Source of the DNA: a virus
Strand: one strand, 5' to 3'
DNA: 31,495 bases
IMG/VR virus record: IMGVR_UViG_3300009164_000223
Span: 1 to 31,495 of that record
Shown here in pieces: positions 6,387-13,167 of this stretch. Each line of letters starts with the position of its first letter. The first letter of the stretch is position 1. The position numbers and the translations under genes were made by a program. The notes beneath the pieces were generated by a model. It had not been told where the DNA came from. It made no database searches and was given only the letters and a program-made list of their open reading frames with translations.

Positions 6387-6830
6387 TTAGGGGTAATTAG
6401 AGATAGTAACTGCGACCCCAGGCTCGCCAGTAGCGTACTTCTTAGACACTTCAAGCCTTACAACCTGACTATCATCCGCCCAAACCCCTTCACCTTTAGC
6501 GGTAATGCCATCCATAAGGCTGCGCAATACCTTATCCAAATCAGGTGGAACAGTCGGATAAGCACGCTTGACAGAAGGCTTACGAGTCAAATAAAACACC
6601 GCTTCAAGCTTCACAGCCCCATCAAACTTAGAACTATCCCCAGAATCAATCATCGCCTGCTTCACCGCATCAGCAACAGCTTTACGCCAAACCGGTAAGC
6701 CAGGAGAAGCTTCAATAATCAGCGGAATGTTATTGCCCGCAGCAGTTCTTCTAGTACCTACATACTTCTTAGAGCCTTGCGGTCTAGGCTCAAACCCAAA
6801 AACAGTAAAACTGAAACTATCTCTTGCCAT
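6387..6830 (-). CDS. rusA: RusA-like Holliday junction resolvase
   Basis: RusA-family endonuclease that cuts Holliday junctions during phage recombination and before packaging. The N terminus has the PRPQGSKK loop. The catalytic acidic residues are in PPDLDK (97 and 99) and WADDSQV (119-120), followed by a Lys at about 130 and PGVAVTI. The 147-residue length is typical. ATG 6830 overlaps the tiny membrane-protein gene upstream by 14 nt. It belongs to the same module as SSB, the YqaJ exonuclease and the annealing protein. Confidence 0.9.
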   Translation of the reverse strand: MARDSFSFTVFGFEPRPQGSKKYVGTRRTAAGNNIPLIIEASPGLPVWRKAVADAVKQAMIDSGDSSKFDGAVKLEAVFYLTRKPSVKRAYPTVPPDLDKVLRSLMDGITAKGEGVWADDSQVVRLEVSKKYATGEPGVAVTISNYP

Positions 6831-6963
6831 AATAATTCACCAAAATTACCAGATACAGAAAAACCCCTATCAACGCGTTTATGGCTGATAAGGGTTGAAC
6901 TGTAAACAGACTGTTTGTGAGTAATAGGCTACCCAAGAAGAAACCTATAACCCAAGGTTGCAT
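6817..6963 (-). CDS. Tiny two-span membrane protein (48 aa)
   Basis: A 48-residue frame that starts directly after the SSB stop (TAA then ATG 6963) and overlaps rusA by 14 nt. It shows two hydrophobic segments (VIGFFLGSLLL and LIGVFLYLVILV) separated by a short polar part, ending YYGKR. A stable hairpin lies within the gene (see 6857-6896). Function is unknown. Confidence 0.5.
   Translation of the reverse strand: MQPWVIGFFLGSLLLTNSLFTVQPLSAINALIGVFLYLVILVNYYGKR
6857..6896 (-). terminator. Possible intrinsic terminator or attenuator between ssb and rusA
   Basis: On the minus strand an 11-bp stem (AACCCTTATCA / TGATAGGGGTT, one G-U) with a 13-nt loop is followed at once by T5. This has the form of a Rho-independent terminator in the direction of transcription, but it sits inside the 48-residue frame. 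It may act as a partial terminator lowering rusA relative to ssb, or be an incidental RNA structure. Confidence 0.35.
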
Positions 6964-7269
6964 TTAGAACGGTAGATCAGCAGGCACAGCAGGCTTAGCT
7001 TCAGCAACAACAGCGTTGTTCACATCAAGCTTCACCTTGCGACCTGGCTTGCCAGTTTTATCTTCAAAATCTTCAATCTTTGCTGACAGTTGACCTGTAA
7101 CAGTAACTTCAGCATCAACAGCCAGATTGTGTGAGACAGCAAACCAAACTGTCCAAGTGCGAGTGTAATCTTCACCAGTAGCGCTCTTGTAGCTCTCAAC
7201 CAAAGATAACCCCTGATTGCTTGCACCGAATACTTTATTTACTTTTCCTGTTACCTTGACCTGAGCCAT
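6964..7269 (-). CDS. ssb: Single-stranded DNA-binding protein
   Basis: A short SSB-like OB-fold protein of 101 residues. It begins with a beta strand (QVKVTGKVNKVFG) and continues through an OB-like core with aromatic residues (TRTWTVWFAVSH), then VTVTGQLSAKI. It ends DLPF, resembling the acidic-hydrophobic tip that SSBs use to bind partners. It protects single-stranded DNA during replication and recombination. ATG 7269 has AAAAGGAAA upstream. The position between helicase and rusA supports the call. It is shorter than host SSB, as often in phages. Confidence 0.82.
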   Translation of the reverse strand: MAQVKVTGKVNKVFGASNQGLSLVESYKSATGEDYTRTWTVWFAVSHNLAVDAEVTVTGQLSAKIEDFEDKTGKPGRKVKLDVNNAVVAEAKPAVPADLPF

Positions 7270-7313
7270 AAGTTTCCTTTTCTATGAATGTTTTGTTTGT
7301 TGCTTTTAGAAGT

Positions 7314-7586
7314 TTAGTTGTTAGGTACGACATGCTTAGGGTTCACGCAGTCTGTATGCCTGCAACTTCTTTCCCCTGGTAAGAATAACTTTCCGTTCTC
7401 ATCAATAGGCCGAAGTTTCGCATCCAAATCCCCTAAGTGTGGAGTACAGCGTAAATTGCCGTATTGAATAGTTTTCTGCGGTTTAGCACGACAACTAATG
7501 CAAAGAAGATCCTTGCGACCCCTTTTGTCGGCTGCAACAGCCCAAACAAAGCCACACCTGCGACAAGCAACCTGATTCTCTTCCAC
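7314..7586 (-). CDS. HNH-like zinc-binding protein
   Basis: A 90-residue protein with an N-terminal zinc ribbon (CRRC ... CISC) and a C-terminal segment CTPHLGDLDAKLRPIDENG, then LFLPGERSCRHTDCVNPKHV. The last part matches the zinc-binding end of the HNH fold (CxHxxCVNPxHV). The start is GTG 7586, overlapping nothing but only 5 nt after the helicase stop, with AGGA upstream. It is clearly paralogous to 10973..11416. It could be a nuclease or a DNA-binding protein; the catalytic first His is not certain. Confidence 0.7.
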   Translation of the reverse strand: MEENQVACRRCGFVWAVAADKRGRKDLLCISCRAKPQKTIQYGNLRCTPHLGDLDAKLRPIDENGKLFLPGERSCRHTDCVNPKHVVPNN

Positions 7587-7591
7587 GCTTC

Positions 7592-8863
7592 CTAGTGTAA
7601 TTCTTTCACTCTCGAATAAGCCCCATCAAACACCTGGTCAAAAGCACCGGTTGCCCCATGCCTATTCTTCACCACATCAAAAGTAATTAGGCTCTTCATA
7701 CCCATCATCGCATCGTTATACTGCATGTTCTTTTCCAGTTCGGCATCTCTGCCCTTATCAACATCAGACTGCTTACGCGAGAGCATAACGATAACATCAG
7801 CATCCTGCTCAATCTGGCCAGAATCTCTTAGATCACTAGCGTTAGGTTTATCATCAGGTTTGTTATCCACTCGCCTATTCAACTGAGCTAAGGCAACAAT
7901 AGGAACACCCAATTCCTTGGCTAAGTTCTTTAGGTCAATGGAAATCTGCGAAATCTGCTCATACTTAGGCGCTCTAGGATTAGCGGCAGTAACAAGCTGA
8001 AGATAGTCAAGCACGATCACTTTTACAGGTTGCTTCTGCATAACCGCTAAAGCGTAAGCCCGCAACTGAGCAACAGTCTGCCCGCCACGATCACTAATAA
8101 TCAACTTATTTCTCGCAGAAGAAATCAAAGCATCAATTTTCAACAATTGAGCATTAGAGAGACTATTACGCTCAATGTCAGACAGCGGAATATCAAGTTC
8201 ACCTGCAACAGCCCTATTCAACAAACTGCTCTTATCCATTTCAAGGCTAAAGAACAACACTTCATCAGTGCGAGCAAGTTCCCAAGCCAACTGCAAACCA
8301 ACAACAGTCTTACCAACACCAGGGCGCGCACCAAACACATACAACCCCTGCTGCTTCAACCCAACAATCAAGTCATTTAGCCTAGAGAAGCAAGTTGGCA
8401 AAGTTTTCTTAGGATTCCTAATATCCCGAAGCATCATCTGCAAATCAAAGCGCAAATCAGGCAGTTCAAACGCTTCAACAAACTTCAGCTTATCTAGCCT
8501 TGCCTTGACCTGTTCGATACGAGCCGAAACATCACCATCAGCCTGCATCTCCAACGCCAACAGTCTCAGCTGGCGGTCAACACTCTCTTCAACAACACGA
8601 GAAACATAATAAGAAACATGCGAAGGAGCAACACCAAAATCAAGGCTAGTCGCAACCCTTCTGCGAGCTTCAGGATTCAGTTTCGCGCAAACAGAGAAAA
8701 CATCAATAACCTTGCCGGATGCTTCTAAGTCTCTAATGACTGAATACGCTTCAGCAAACCAAGGAGCATCAAAATCAGCAGCATCAAGATTCACATGATC
8801 TAAAACAGCCCCATGAGAGTTCAGTATCGTACCAATAACAAGCTCTTCAAAATCAATGTTCAC
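7592..8863 (-). CDS. dnaB: Replicative DNA helicase, DnaB family
   Basis: RecA-fold replicative helicase of 423 residues. The N-terminal domain (1-110) matches the DnaB primase/loader-interacting region. Walker A GARPGVGKT is at 178-186, Walker B VIVLDYLQL at 282-290, sensor ALAQLNR at 324-330 and the SDLRDSGQIEQDAD motif at 343-356. It is expected to unwind DNA at the phage fork as a hexamer. GTG 8863 overlaps the stop of the winged-helix gene upstream (4 nt), which likely supplies the initiator or loader. Confidence 0.95.
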   Translation of the reverse strand: MNIDFEELVIGTILNSHGAVLDHVNLDAADFDAPWFAEAYSVIRDLEASGKVIDVFSVCAKLNPEARRRVATSLDFGVAPSHVSYYVSRVVEESVDRQLRLLALEMQADGDVSARIEQVKARLDKLKFVEAFELPDLRFDLQMMLRDIRNPKKTLPTCFSRLNDLIVGLKQQGLYVFGARPGVGKTVVGLQLAWELARTDEVLFFSLEMDKSSLLNRAVAGELDIPLSDIERNSLSNAQLLKIDALISSARNKLIISDRGGQTVAQLRAYALAVMQKQPVKVIVLDYLQLVTAANPRAPKYEQISQISIDLKNLAKELGVPIVALAQLNRRVDNKPDDKPNASDLRDSGQIEQDADVIVMLSRKQSDVDKGRDAELEKNMQYNDAMMGMKSLITFDVVKNRHGATGAFDQVFDGAYSRVKELH

Positions 8864-9471
8864 TTATCTTCCCCCCTAGCGCTAGGAAAGCATGCCAAGA
8901 CTTGTCCAAGCAGTTTCTCATCGGTATGAGCATTATCAATCCACCACCGACCATCCCTAGAAGTCTCAAAAAACTCAAGAAACTCTTTACGCTCAACAAA
9001 CGACAAATCAGGCCTACGCTCAGCAATAACATCCCAAAACGGAGAACCTGGAACAGAACTAAAAACCAACTTCGGCTTCTTATCTAATTTATTTAATCCT
9101 TTATTTAATAGGGGGTCAATTTGGTTACTGGTTGACAGGTCATTTTGGTCATTTAAAGCGGTCATTTTGGTATCTAACAAAGCGGTCAAATCAGCCTGTT
9201 TAGACTCAAGAAAAGGAATAAAATAAACATTACTTTTACCTGACCTATTACTTCCCCGAATCCAAACAAGCTCACCTAAAACCTGCAACCTATGCAACGA
9301 TCTACGAACACCACGAGCATCAGGAATACCGGTCAACTCGGCAATCTTCTCCTGACTAGGCCAAGAACCCCTGCCAGGATTATAAGTTTTGGCAATAGTC
9401 AAAAGAACGAACTTATCTATCCTTGAAGCCTTTGAATACTTATAAACAGCATCCATCTCTTTGTAACCCAT
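8860..9471 (-). CDS. Winged-helix replication protein (initiator or helicase loader)
   Basis: A 203-residue protein. The N-terminal part (about 10-95) is a winged helix: SWPSQEKIAELTGI is the helix-turn-helix, followed by VRRSLHRLQVLGELVWIRG and a wing with NVYFIP. The C-terminal part (about 140-203) is a WW-containing helical domain (RDGRWWIDNAH), as seen in phage replication initiators fused to DnaD-like or loader tails. The coupled DnaB gene downstream supports a role in origin recognition or helicase loading. ATG 9471 has AGGAC 5 nt upstream. An origin site was not identified. Confidence 0.75.
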   Translation of the reverse strand: MGYKEMDAVYKYSKASRIDKFVLLTIAKTYNPGRGSWPSQEKIAELTGIPDARGVRRSLHRLQVLGELVWIRGSNRSGKSNVYFIPFLESKQADLTALLDTKMTALNDQNDLSTSNQIDPLLNKGLNKLDKKPKLVFSSVPGSPFWDVIAERRPDLSFVERKEFLEFFETSRDGRWWIDNAHTDEKLLGQVLACFPSARGEDK

Positions 9472-9489
9472 TTTTGTCCTAACCTTGTC

Positions 9490-10104
9490 CTAAATAACTA
9501 AATCTTGCAAAAGTATTTTCAACGCCATCTCAGCTTGTTGTGGAACTACCCCATTACCGCAAGCCTTAAGTTGGTCATTACGCTTCAAACCAATCTCTTC
9601 AGCAGTAACCCAACCTTCAGGCAAACCCATCATCCACTCAGTGAACTCAGCAGAAAGCCTATGCGCACCATCTTTACCATCAGGCTTAGTCGGGGCAGGA
9701 GCAGGGCGAGTTAGCGCTTCCCAACGCCTAATAGCAGGCTCAAACTTGCCCCAATTGATAGTTTCCTGAGCTTGCCAAACTTCACTAGCCAAAGTTGCCC
9801 TACGCTCCTGATTATGCCCAGTGTTCTTAGCATCATCCACTTGCGGAGTTTTCAACAAAACTAAATCAACAGCAACATTAGGCAAATCAACCTGATGCCC
9901 AGAATCAACACGCTCCTGAGAACTTTTCAAATTACCCTTCACACCATCTAAAGCTTTAGGAGTTGGCATCAGTATTTCCCCCCCCCGAATAGCGTTAAAG
10001 ATACATCTTGCGAGAGTGTCATTTTGAAGCCGGTCAAATCTGATTCTTTCTGCTCGCCCATCCTTATAGTCCCTTCTGGTCGGAGTCGGCAACAACATCA
10101 TCAT
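9490..10104 (-). CDS. Cytosine methyltransferase, C-terminal fragment (frame 3)
   Basis: A 204-residue frame with the end of a phage C5-cytosine methyltransferase. It has a TRD-like part with LLPTPTRRDYKDG, then INWGKFEPAIRRWE, RLSAEFTEWMMGLPEGWV, and finally GNGVVPQQA (motif X, about 183-191), which completes the cofactor pocket. It opens at ATG 10104 with GGAG 7 nt upstream, so it may be made separately. Alternatively it is joined by a +1 shift to the preceding frame, whose end overlaps it by 41 nt. A run of nine G (C on the plus strand, near 9978-9986) is in frame here and is a likely indel hot spot. Confidence 0.75.
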   Translation of the reverse strand: MMMLLPTPTRRDYKDGRAERIRFDRLQNDTLARCIFNAIRGGEILMPTPKALDGVKGNLKSSQERVDSGHQVDLPNVAVDLVLLKTPQVDDAKNTGHNQERRATLASEVWQAQETINWGKFEPAIRRWEALTRPAPAPTKPDGKDGAHRLSAEFTEWMMGLPEGWVTAEEIGLKRNDQLKACGNGVVPQQAEMALKILLQDLVI

Positions 10105-10612
10105 TCGTAATCTCCATCCTTACAGCAACGCCAAGGCTAGCCCCTGGCATCCCTTTAGTTTTACCATCAATAAAATCCTGTCTGCGCTGCAAATAATCTT
10201 CAACAGGCTCATCGTGATTGCGAACATGCCCAACAGTCGGAGTTGGCAATAAAGAAGCAGCAATTGAATCAGAAACTTTTAGCCCATTATCGAAAGCAAG
10301 TTCAGCAACCTGATCCGCAACCTTCACCATCCTGCCCCGCTCAATAGCCTGAGTTTCACTAATCGCCCCCCCTGTTCCATCAGTAACGCTAGGAGTTCTC
10401 AAAATTGAGTTTTCGGGGATAGGCAACAATAAAGATTCTGAATCTGTTATGGGGCGCACCTGCATCGGCAGCTCGTAAACCACACCAGCGCGCATCGTAC
10501 CCGATGTCGGCCAAGTCTCCGAGAACAGCTCCCATTGCTCGAATAGGTTGCTTCCCTGCGATAACATCCAAATCTTCTTGACTGTATTCCATTCCATTAT
10601 TGGCTTTTGCAC
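10064..10612 (-). CDS. Cytosine methyltransferase, middle fragment (frame 2)
   Basis: A 182-residue frame from GTG 10612. From about residue 70 (PENSILRTPSVTDG...) it reads as the spacer and recognition region that normally follows motif VIII of phage cytosine methyltransferases, including LLPTPTVGH. It is one base out of frame with the catalytic part, and out of frame with the C-terminal part by another +1. Its first 70 residues overlap the catalytic frame and include SETWPTSGTMRAGVVYELP, which itself resembles a segment seen in phage methyltransferases. GTG 10612 has GGGG about 8 nt upstream. It could be a separate subunit, part of a frameshifted protein, or debris. Confidence 0.6.
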   Translation of the reverse strand: MQKPIMEWNTVKKIWMLSQGSNLFEQWELFSETWPTSGTMRAGVVYELPMQVRPITDSESLLLPIPENSILRTPSVTDGTGGAISETQAIERGRMVKVADQVAELAFDNGLKVSDSIAASLLPTPTVGHVRNHDEPVEDYLQRRQDFIDGKTKGMPGASLGVAVRMEITNDDVVADSDQKGL

Positions 10613-10973
10613 TTAGCAAACCCCTTACATTCTCGATAATCACTAATTTAGGTTGTAACTCTTGTATTGCTCTAGCAAACTCAATCCATAAGCCTGAGCG
10701 TGTTCCTTCTTCAAGCCCTGCTCTTTTACCTGCCAAACTCAAATCTTGACAAGGAAAACCGCCAGTCAAAACATCAACCGGCTCAACAGTTCTAAAGTCA
10801 ACTGATCTAACATCCCTAAAGTTAGGGACACCAGGGAAGTGATGTTCAAGTATCTTGGCAGGAGCAGTCTCCCATTCACAATGCCATGCAACTTCAGCAT
10901 CCAAAACATTCATAACAGCCAAATCAAGTCCCCCATAACCAGAGAAGAGGCTGCCAATTTTTAGTTTGCTCAT
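10389..10973 (-). CDS. DNA cytosine-5 methyltransferase, catalytic N-terminal part (frame 1)
   Basis: A 194-residue frame with an intact C5-methyltransferase catalytic half: motif I LFSGYGGLDL (9-18), motif IV GGFPCQ with the catalytic Cys at 75, motif VI ENVRG (114-118), and motif VIII RAADAGAPHNRFRIFIVAYP (167-186). It stops eight residues later, while relatives continue into a recognition domain and motifs IX-X. Those parts are in the two following frames. The last sense stretch is TAT CCC CGA AAA: skipping one base at CCC-C puts ribosomes into frame 2. Start ATG 10973 overlaps the HNH-like gene stop (TAATG). Active only if all parts are joined or complement each other. Confidence 0.85.
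   Translation of the reverse strand: MSKLKIGSLFSGYGGLDLAVMNVLDAEVAWHCEWETAPAKILEHHFPGVPNFRDVRSVDFRTVEPVDVLTGGFPCQDLSLAGKRAGLEEGTRSGLWIEFARAIQELQPKLVIIENVRGLLSAKANNGMEYSQEDLDVIAGKQPIRAMGAVLGDLADIGYDARWCGLRAADAGAPHNRFRIFIVAYPRKLNFENS
10413..10421 (-). other. Candidate +1 frameshift site (CCC-CGA) in the methyltransferase
   Basis: Reads TAT CCC CGA in the catalytic frame. A proline tRNA on CCC can slip +1 onto the overlapping CCC, favoured by a slow CGA codon next. The shifted frame gives VAYP-ENSILRTPS, the continuation expected for this family. A one-base sequencing or mutation error in the C4 run would look identical. Confidence 0.35.
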
Positions 10974-11416
10974 TACGCTCCAACTTTCTTGCGGTCATAC
11001 TTCTTAGCTTCCATCAACGCCAACTTCAACTCTTCAGGGTCAACAACAGTTTTGACTTCACGATTCACAGGCTTAGGGGTGGCAGTATGTTTTCTTATGT
11101 GTCTAACATTGACACAATCTTGATGTCCACAAACCCGTTCACCAGGTCTAAACAGCCCGCCATCTTCATCTAAAGGCCGCCAAAGTTCATCAAGTTCACC
11201 CTTATGTGGATAACAGAAAATCTTGCCTAAAACAGGGTGAATGTATGTAATACAGCGGGTTTCAACGCGCACACAATCAGCGCATAACTGCCAGTTCTCA
11301 TCCCCGCGAGACTTACGCTTTTCAATAGTCGTTGCAGGAATACCTTGCCCGCACTGATCGCAGGCGTAATCGGTTGCTCTCAGCTCTTGTTCATCAACAG
11401 TTTTCTTGCGTGGCAT
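10973..11416 (-). CDS. HNH-like zinc-binding protein, paralogue
   Basis: A 147-residue protein. It has zinc ribbon CDQC ... CADC near the N terminus, then CYPHKGELDELWRPLDEDG, LFRPGERVCGHQDCVNVRHI, the same block as in 7314..7586. The CGHxDCVNxxHI end resembles the metal-binding half of HNH nucleases. The C-terminal 35 residues are charged and helical. ATG 11416; its stop shares a base with the methyltransferase start. It may be a nuclease or a DNA-binding accessory of the methyltransferase. Confidence 0.68.
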   Translation of the reverse strand: MPRKKTVDEQELRATDYACDQCGQGIPATTIEKRKSRGDENWQLCADCVRVETRCITYIHPVLGKIFCYPHKGELDELWRPLDEDGGLFRPGERVCGHQDCVNVRHIRKHTATPKPVNREVKTVVDPEELKLALMEAKKYDRKKVGA

Positions 11417-11450
11417 AGAAAGTATCTAAGCACAAAAACTGCGGAAACAC

Positions 11451-11624
11451 CTAATTTTGGATAAAAGTCATCAAAAAGTTTAGGCGAATAGTTTGGTCAT
11501 TTAGCCTGGCAAGCGTTTTAGCCCGCAAAATAGGGTCATCAACGAGAACAACAACAAGTTCCCCCAACTCAGCAATATGAGCAGAGAGAATCCTAACTGT
11601 TTGCAGTAACTCCAGTGATTCCAT
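11451..11624 (-). CDS. Hypothetical protein (57 aa)
   Basis: A small frame in the gap after the annealing protein, overlapping its end by 32 nt from ATG 11624. It has Leu/Val-rich helices (SLELLQTVRILSAHIAELGELVVVL) and ends NFLMTFIQN. The strongly hydrophobic pattern suggests a helical hairpin or coiled coil. No family is recognised; the call rests on filling the gap with a coupled frame. Confidence 0.42.
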   Translation of the reverse strand: MESLELLQTVRILSAHIAELGELVVVLVDDPILRAKTLARLNDQTIRLNFLMTFIQN

Positions 11625-12108
11625 CGGCCTTCCCTTTAATTGCTTCCAGAATAGCAGTCGAAGCTTTACCCTGTTTTGCTTCCAAATAAAGAGATCTCAA
11701 ACCTTCAATGTCGTTGATGTTATCTAATGCTGCCTGCCAGTTTCGTGCAGGGGTAACATCACGCTTGACCTTGCTCATTTCTTCGCGTGTAGCCCTTTTA
11801 TCGCCTGAATACCCTGCATTAGCAAGCGCTCTACCAATAGCTGAAGTCTCAGCATTTTCAAGAGCAGAAGTCTTATTCGCCATCCCTGCCCCATCAATCT
11901 CAAAAGCCAAACCAGTAGCCTTAGCCAAGTTCTTCTCCTGATCTTCAGCAGAGAAATAAACATAAGCTTGAACAACCCAAGTTGAAATCTGTCTATCTTG
12001 AGAAGTTGTTATGTTGCGGGTGATTAGTCTGCCATCAGGTCTGTCCTTATAGAACCTGGCGATACGCTCGGCAACTGTTTCATATTCAGCTAAGTTAAAT
12101 TGAGCCAT
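11593..12108 (-). CDS. ERF-family single-strand annealing protein
   Basis: A 171-residue recombinase of the ERF superfamily, which anneals complementary single strands. The family signature is seen in NKTSALENAETSAIGRALAN followed by AGYSG, and upstream DRPDGRLITRNI and VVQAYVYF form the core sheet. The C-terminal 50 residues are a linker and small helical tail. It follows the YqaJ exonuclease, so the pair would work like lambda exonuclease plus Beta: the nuclease exposes single strands and this protein anneals them. ATG 12108. Confidence 0.85.
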   Translation of the reverse strand: MAQFNLAEYETVAERIARFYKDRPDGRLITRNITTSQDRQISTWVVQAYVYFSAEDQEKNLAKATGLAFEIDGAGMANKTSALENAETSAIGRALANAGYSGDKRATREEMSKVKRDVTPARNWQAALDNINDIEGLRSLYLEAKQGKASTAILEAIKGKADGITGVTANS

Positions 12109-12268
12109 CTTCTTTATCCTTCTCGGTTGTTTGTTTTAGTTCACGCTCTTTATTTGCGCAGTCATAACATTTATCGCCAGTTCTAGCCCCATCAATACCC
12201 AACAGCAGGGCATCAATACCAGAATGAACGATGTTTTCAGTTGTTTCGCAGGTTAGACACTTGCTCAT
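12095..12268 (-). CDS. Small zinc-binding protein (57 aa)
   Basis: A 57-residue frame between the exonuclease and annealing genes. It has two cysteine pairs, CLTC (4-7) and CYDC (34-37), about 26 residues apart, a likely zinc ribbon, then a charged lysine/glutamate-rich tail. ATG 12268 shares a base with the YqaJ stop (TAATG), and the 3' end overlaps the annealing protein start by 14 nt, so it is translationally coupled to both. It could be an accessory of the recombination pair. No named family. Confidence 0.6.
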   Translation of the reverse strand: MSKCLTCETTENIVHSGIDALLLGIDGARTGDKCYDCANKERELKQTTEKDKEDGSI

Positions 12269-13152
12269 TATTTCTTCGCTTTCTTGAATGTTAGGAAAGG
12301 AAGCCCTGCACCGCGTTGAGACAAAGTAACAACAACTTCCCCATCAATTGTCCCATTTTTTGCCCCATTTAAGGCAGCAATAGTGCGAGACTTCAGCTCA
12401 GTAAAGTGAGTTTCAATCTTCTCTAAATCCGCCTGGGCGTTTAGCAGTTCAATGCCTAGAGTGCCAAGCTCTTCATGAAGGGTTTCGATGGCAGGGGAAA
12501 GAGATCTAATCGTTTCATAGGTCGAATCTGAGCCATCCCATTCTGGTTGCAGATTATCTAAAACATTGTGGCGAAACTCTAGGACACGATAATAGATTGC
12601 TTGAAACTCAAACTCATCCCACAGAACTTCATATTCCTTGTATCTGCCTGCATTGACTACCGCGAAAACTGAGCGCTTGATGTCAAAAATCCACATATAC
12701 CAAAGCACTTGAGCGCGGTAATGCTCAGGGACACTATCCCAATAGGTTGCTGTATGTTTTATCTCAAGAATGTAAGGCACTCCAAGCTCATCGAAGCAGA
12801 GAGCATCAGGGTTAGCATGCGCCCAAGTCTGCTCTTTATGCGCATAAGTCCCAACTTCATAAACTTCATGCTCAGGATGTTGCTCCTGATAGAGCGTGCG
12901 AATTGCTGGCTCAACAAGCTGACCCAAACGCATCGCAGTATTAGGTTCAAAACTAGAAGGCAATCTGCCGGTCTTTTGCGCCCATAAAGTGATTGCCGAA
13001 GTGAAAGGGGACAAGCCAAGGATTGCGCCTATCTCACTGCCTGAAATAACACCCTGCTCATCTCTAAGCGCATGCCATTCAGGGCTGTTGTTCTCAAAAT
13101 TACCTAAGAACTTTGCTTGTATCTCATAACTGTTTTTATTGATTGTTTGCAT
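12268..13152 (-). CDS. YqaJ/lambda-exonuclease family recombination nuclease
   Basis: A 294-residue 5'-3' exonuclease of the YqaJ viral recombinase family (PD-(D/E)xK fold). Residues seen in order: SGSEIGAILG (38-46), the GQLVEP motif with Glu at about 81, ANPDAL with Asp at about 116, LEIKHT giving Glu130 and Lys132, and YRAQVLWYM with Gln148. The C-terminal 80 residues are helical. It is the first gene of the early operon, starting 15 nt from the divergent whiB start. A TAGAGT box ends 6 nt before ATG 13152, so the transcript is probably leaderless. Confidence 0.9.
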   Translation of the reverse strand: MQTINKNSYEIQAKFLGNFENNSPEWHALRDEQGVISGSEIGAILGLSPFTSAITLWAQKTGRLPSSFEPNTAMRLGQLVEPAIRTLYQEQHPEHEVYEVGTYAHKEQTWAHANPDALCFDELGVPYILEIKHTATYWDSVPEHYRAQVLWYMWIFDIKRSVFAVVNAGRYKEYEVLWDEFEFQAIYYRVLEFRHNVLDNLQPEWDGSDSTYETIRSLSPAIETLHEELGTLGIELLNAQADLEKIETHFTELKSRTIAALNGAKNGTIDGEVVVTLSQRGAGLPFLTFKKAKK

Positions 13153-13155
13153 GTC

Positions 13156-13164
13156 TATACTCTA
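13156..13164. promoter_or_regulatory. Overlapping divergent -10 boxes between whiB and yqaJ
   Basis: Plus strand: TATACT at 13156-13161, 6 nt before the whiB ATG (13168). Minus strand: TAGAGT at 13164-13159, 6 nt before the yqaJ ATG (13152). Both fit TAnnnT placed so that transcription would begin at or near the start codon, common for leaderless actinobacterial genes. The two boxes overlap, so polymerase should not occupy both at once. No convincing -35 boxes were found. Confidence 0.5.
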
Positions 13165-13167
13165 AAC

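Noticed and set aside
8175-8609. Plus-strand frame of 144 residues opposite the helicase
   Set aside because: It is Ser/Thr-rich, with low-complexity composition typical of an antisense shadow; the minus strand carries all helicase motifs.
13117-13167. Longer start for the WhiB protein
   Set aside because: The extra 17 residues lie inside the yqaJ 5' end, have no family match, and would destroy the divergent promoter arrangement; ATG 13168 gives a normal WhiB length.
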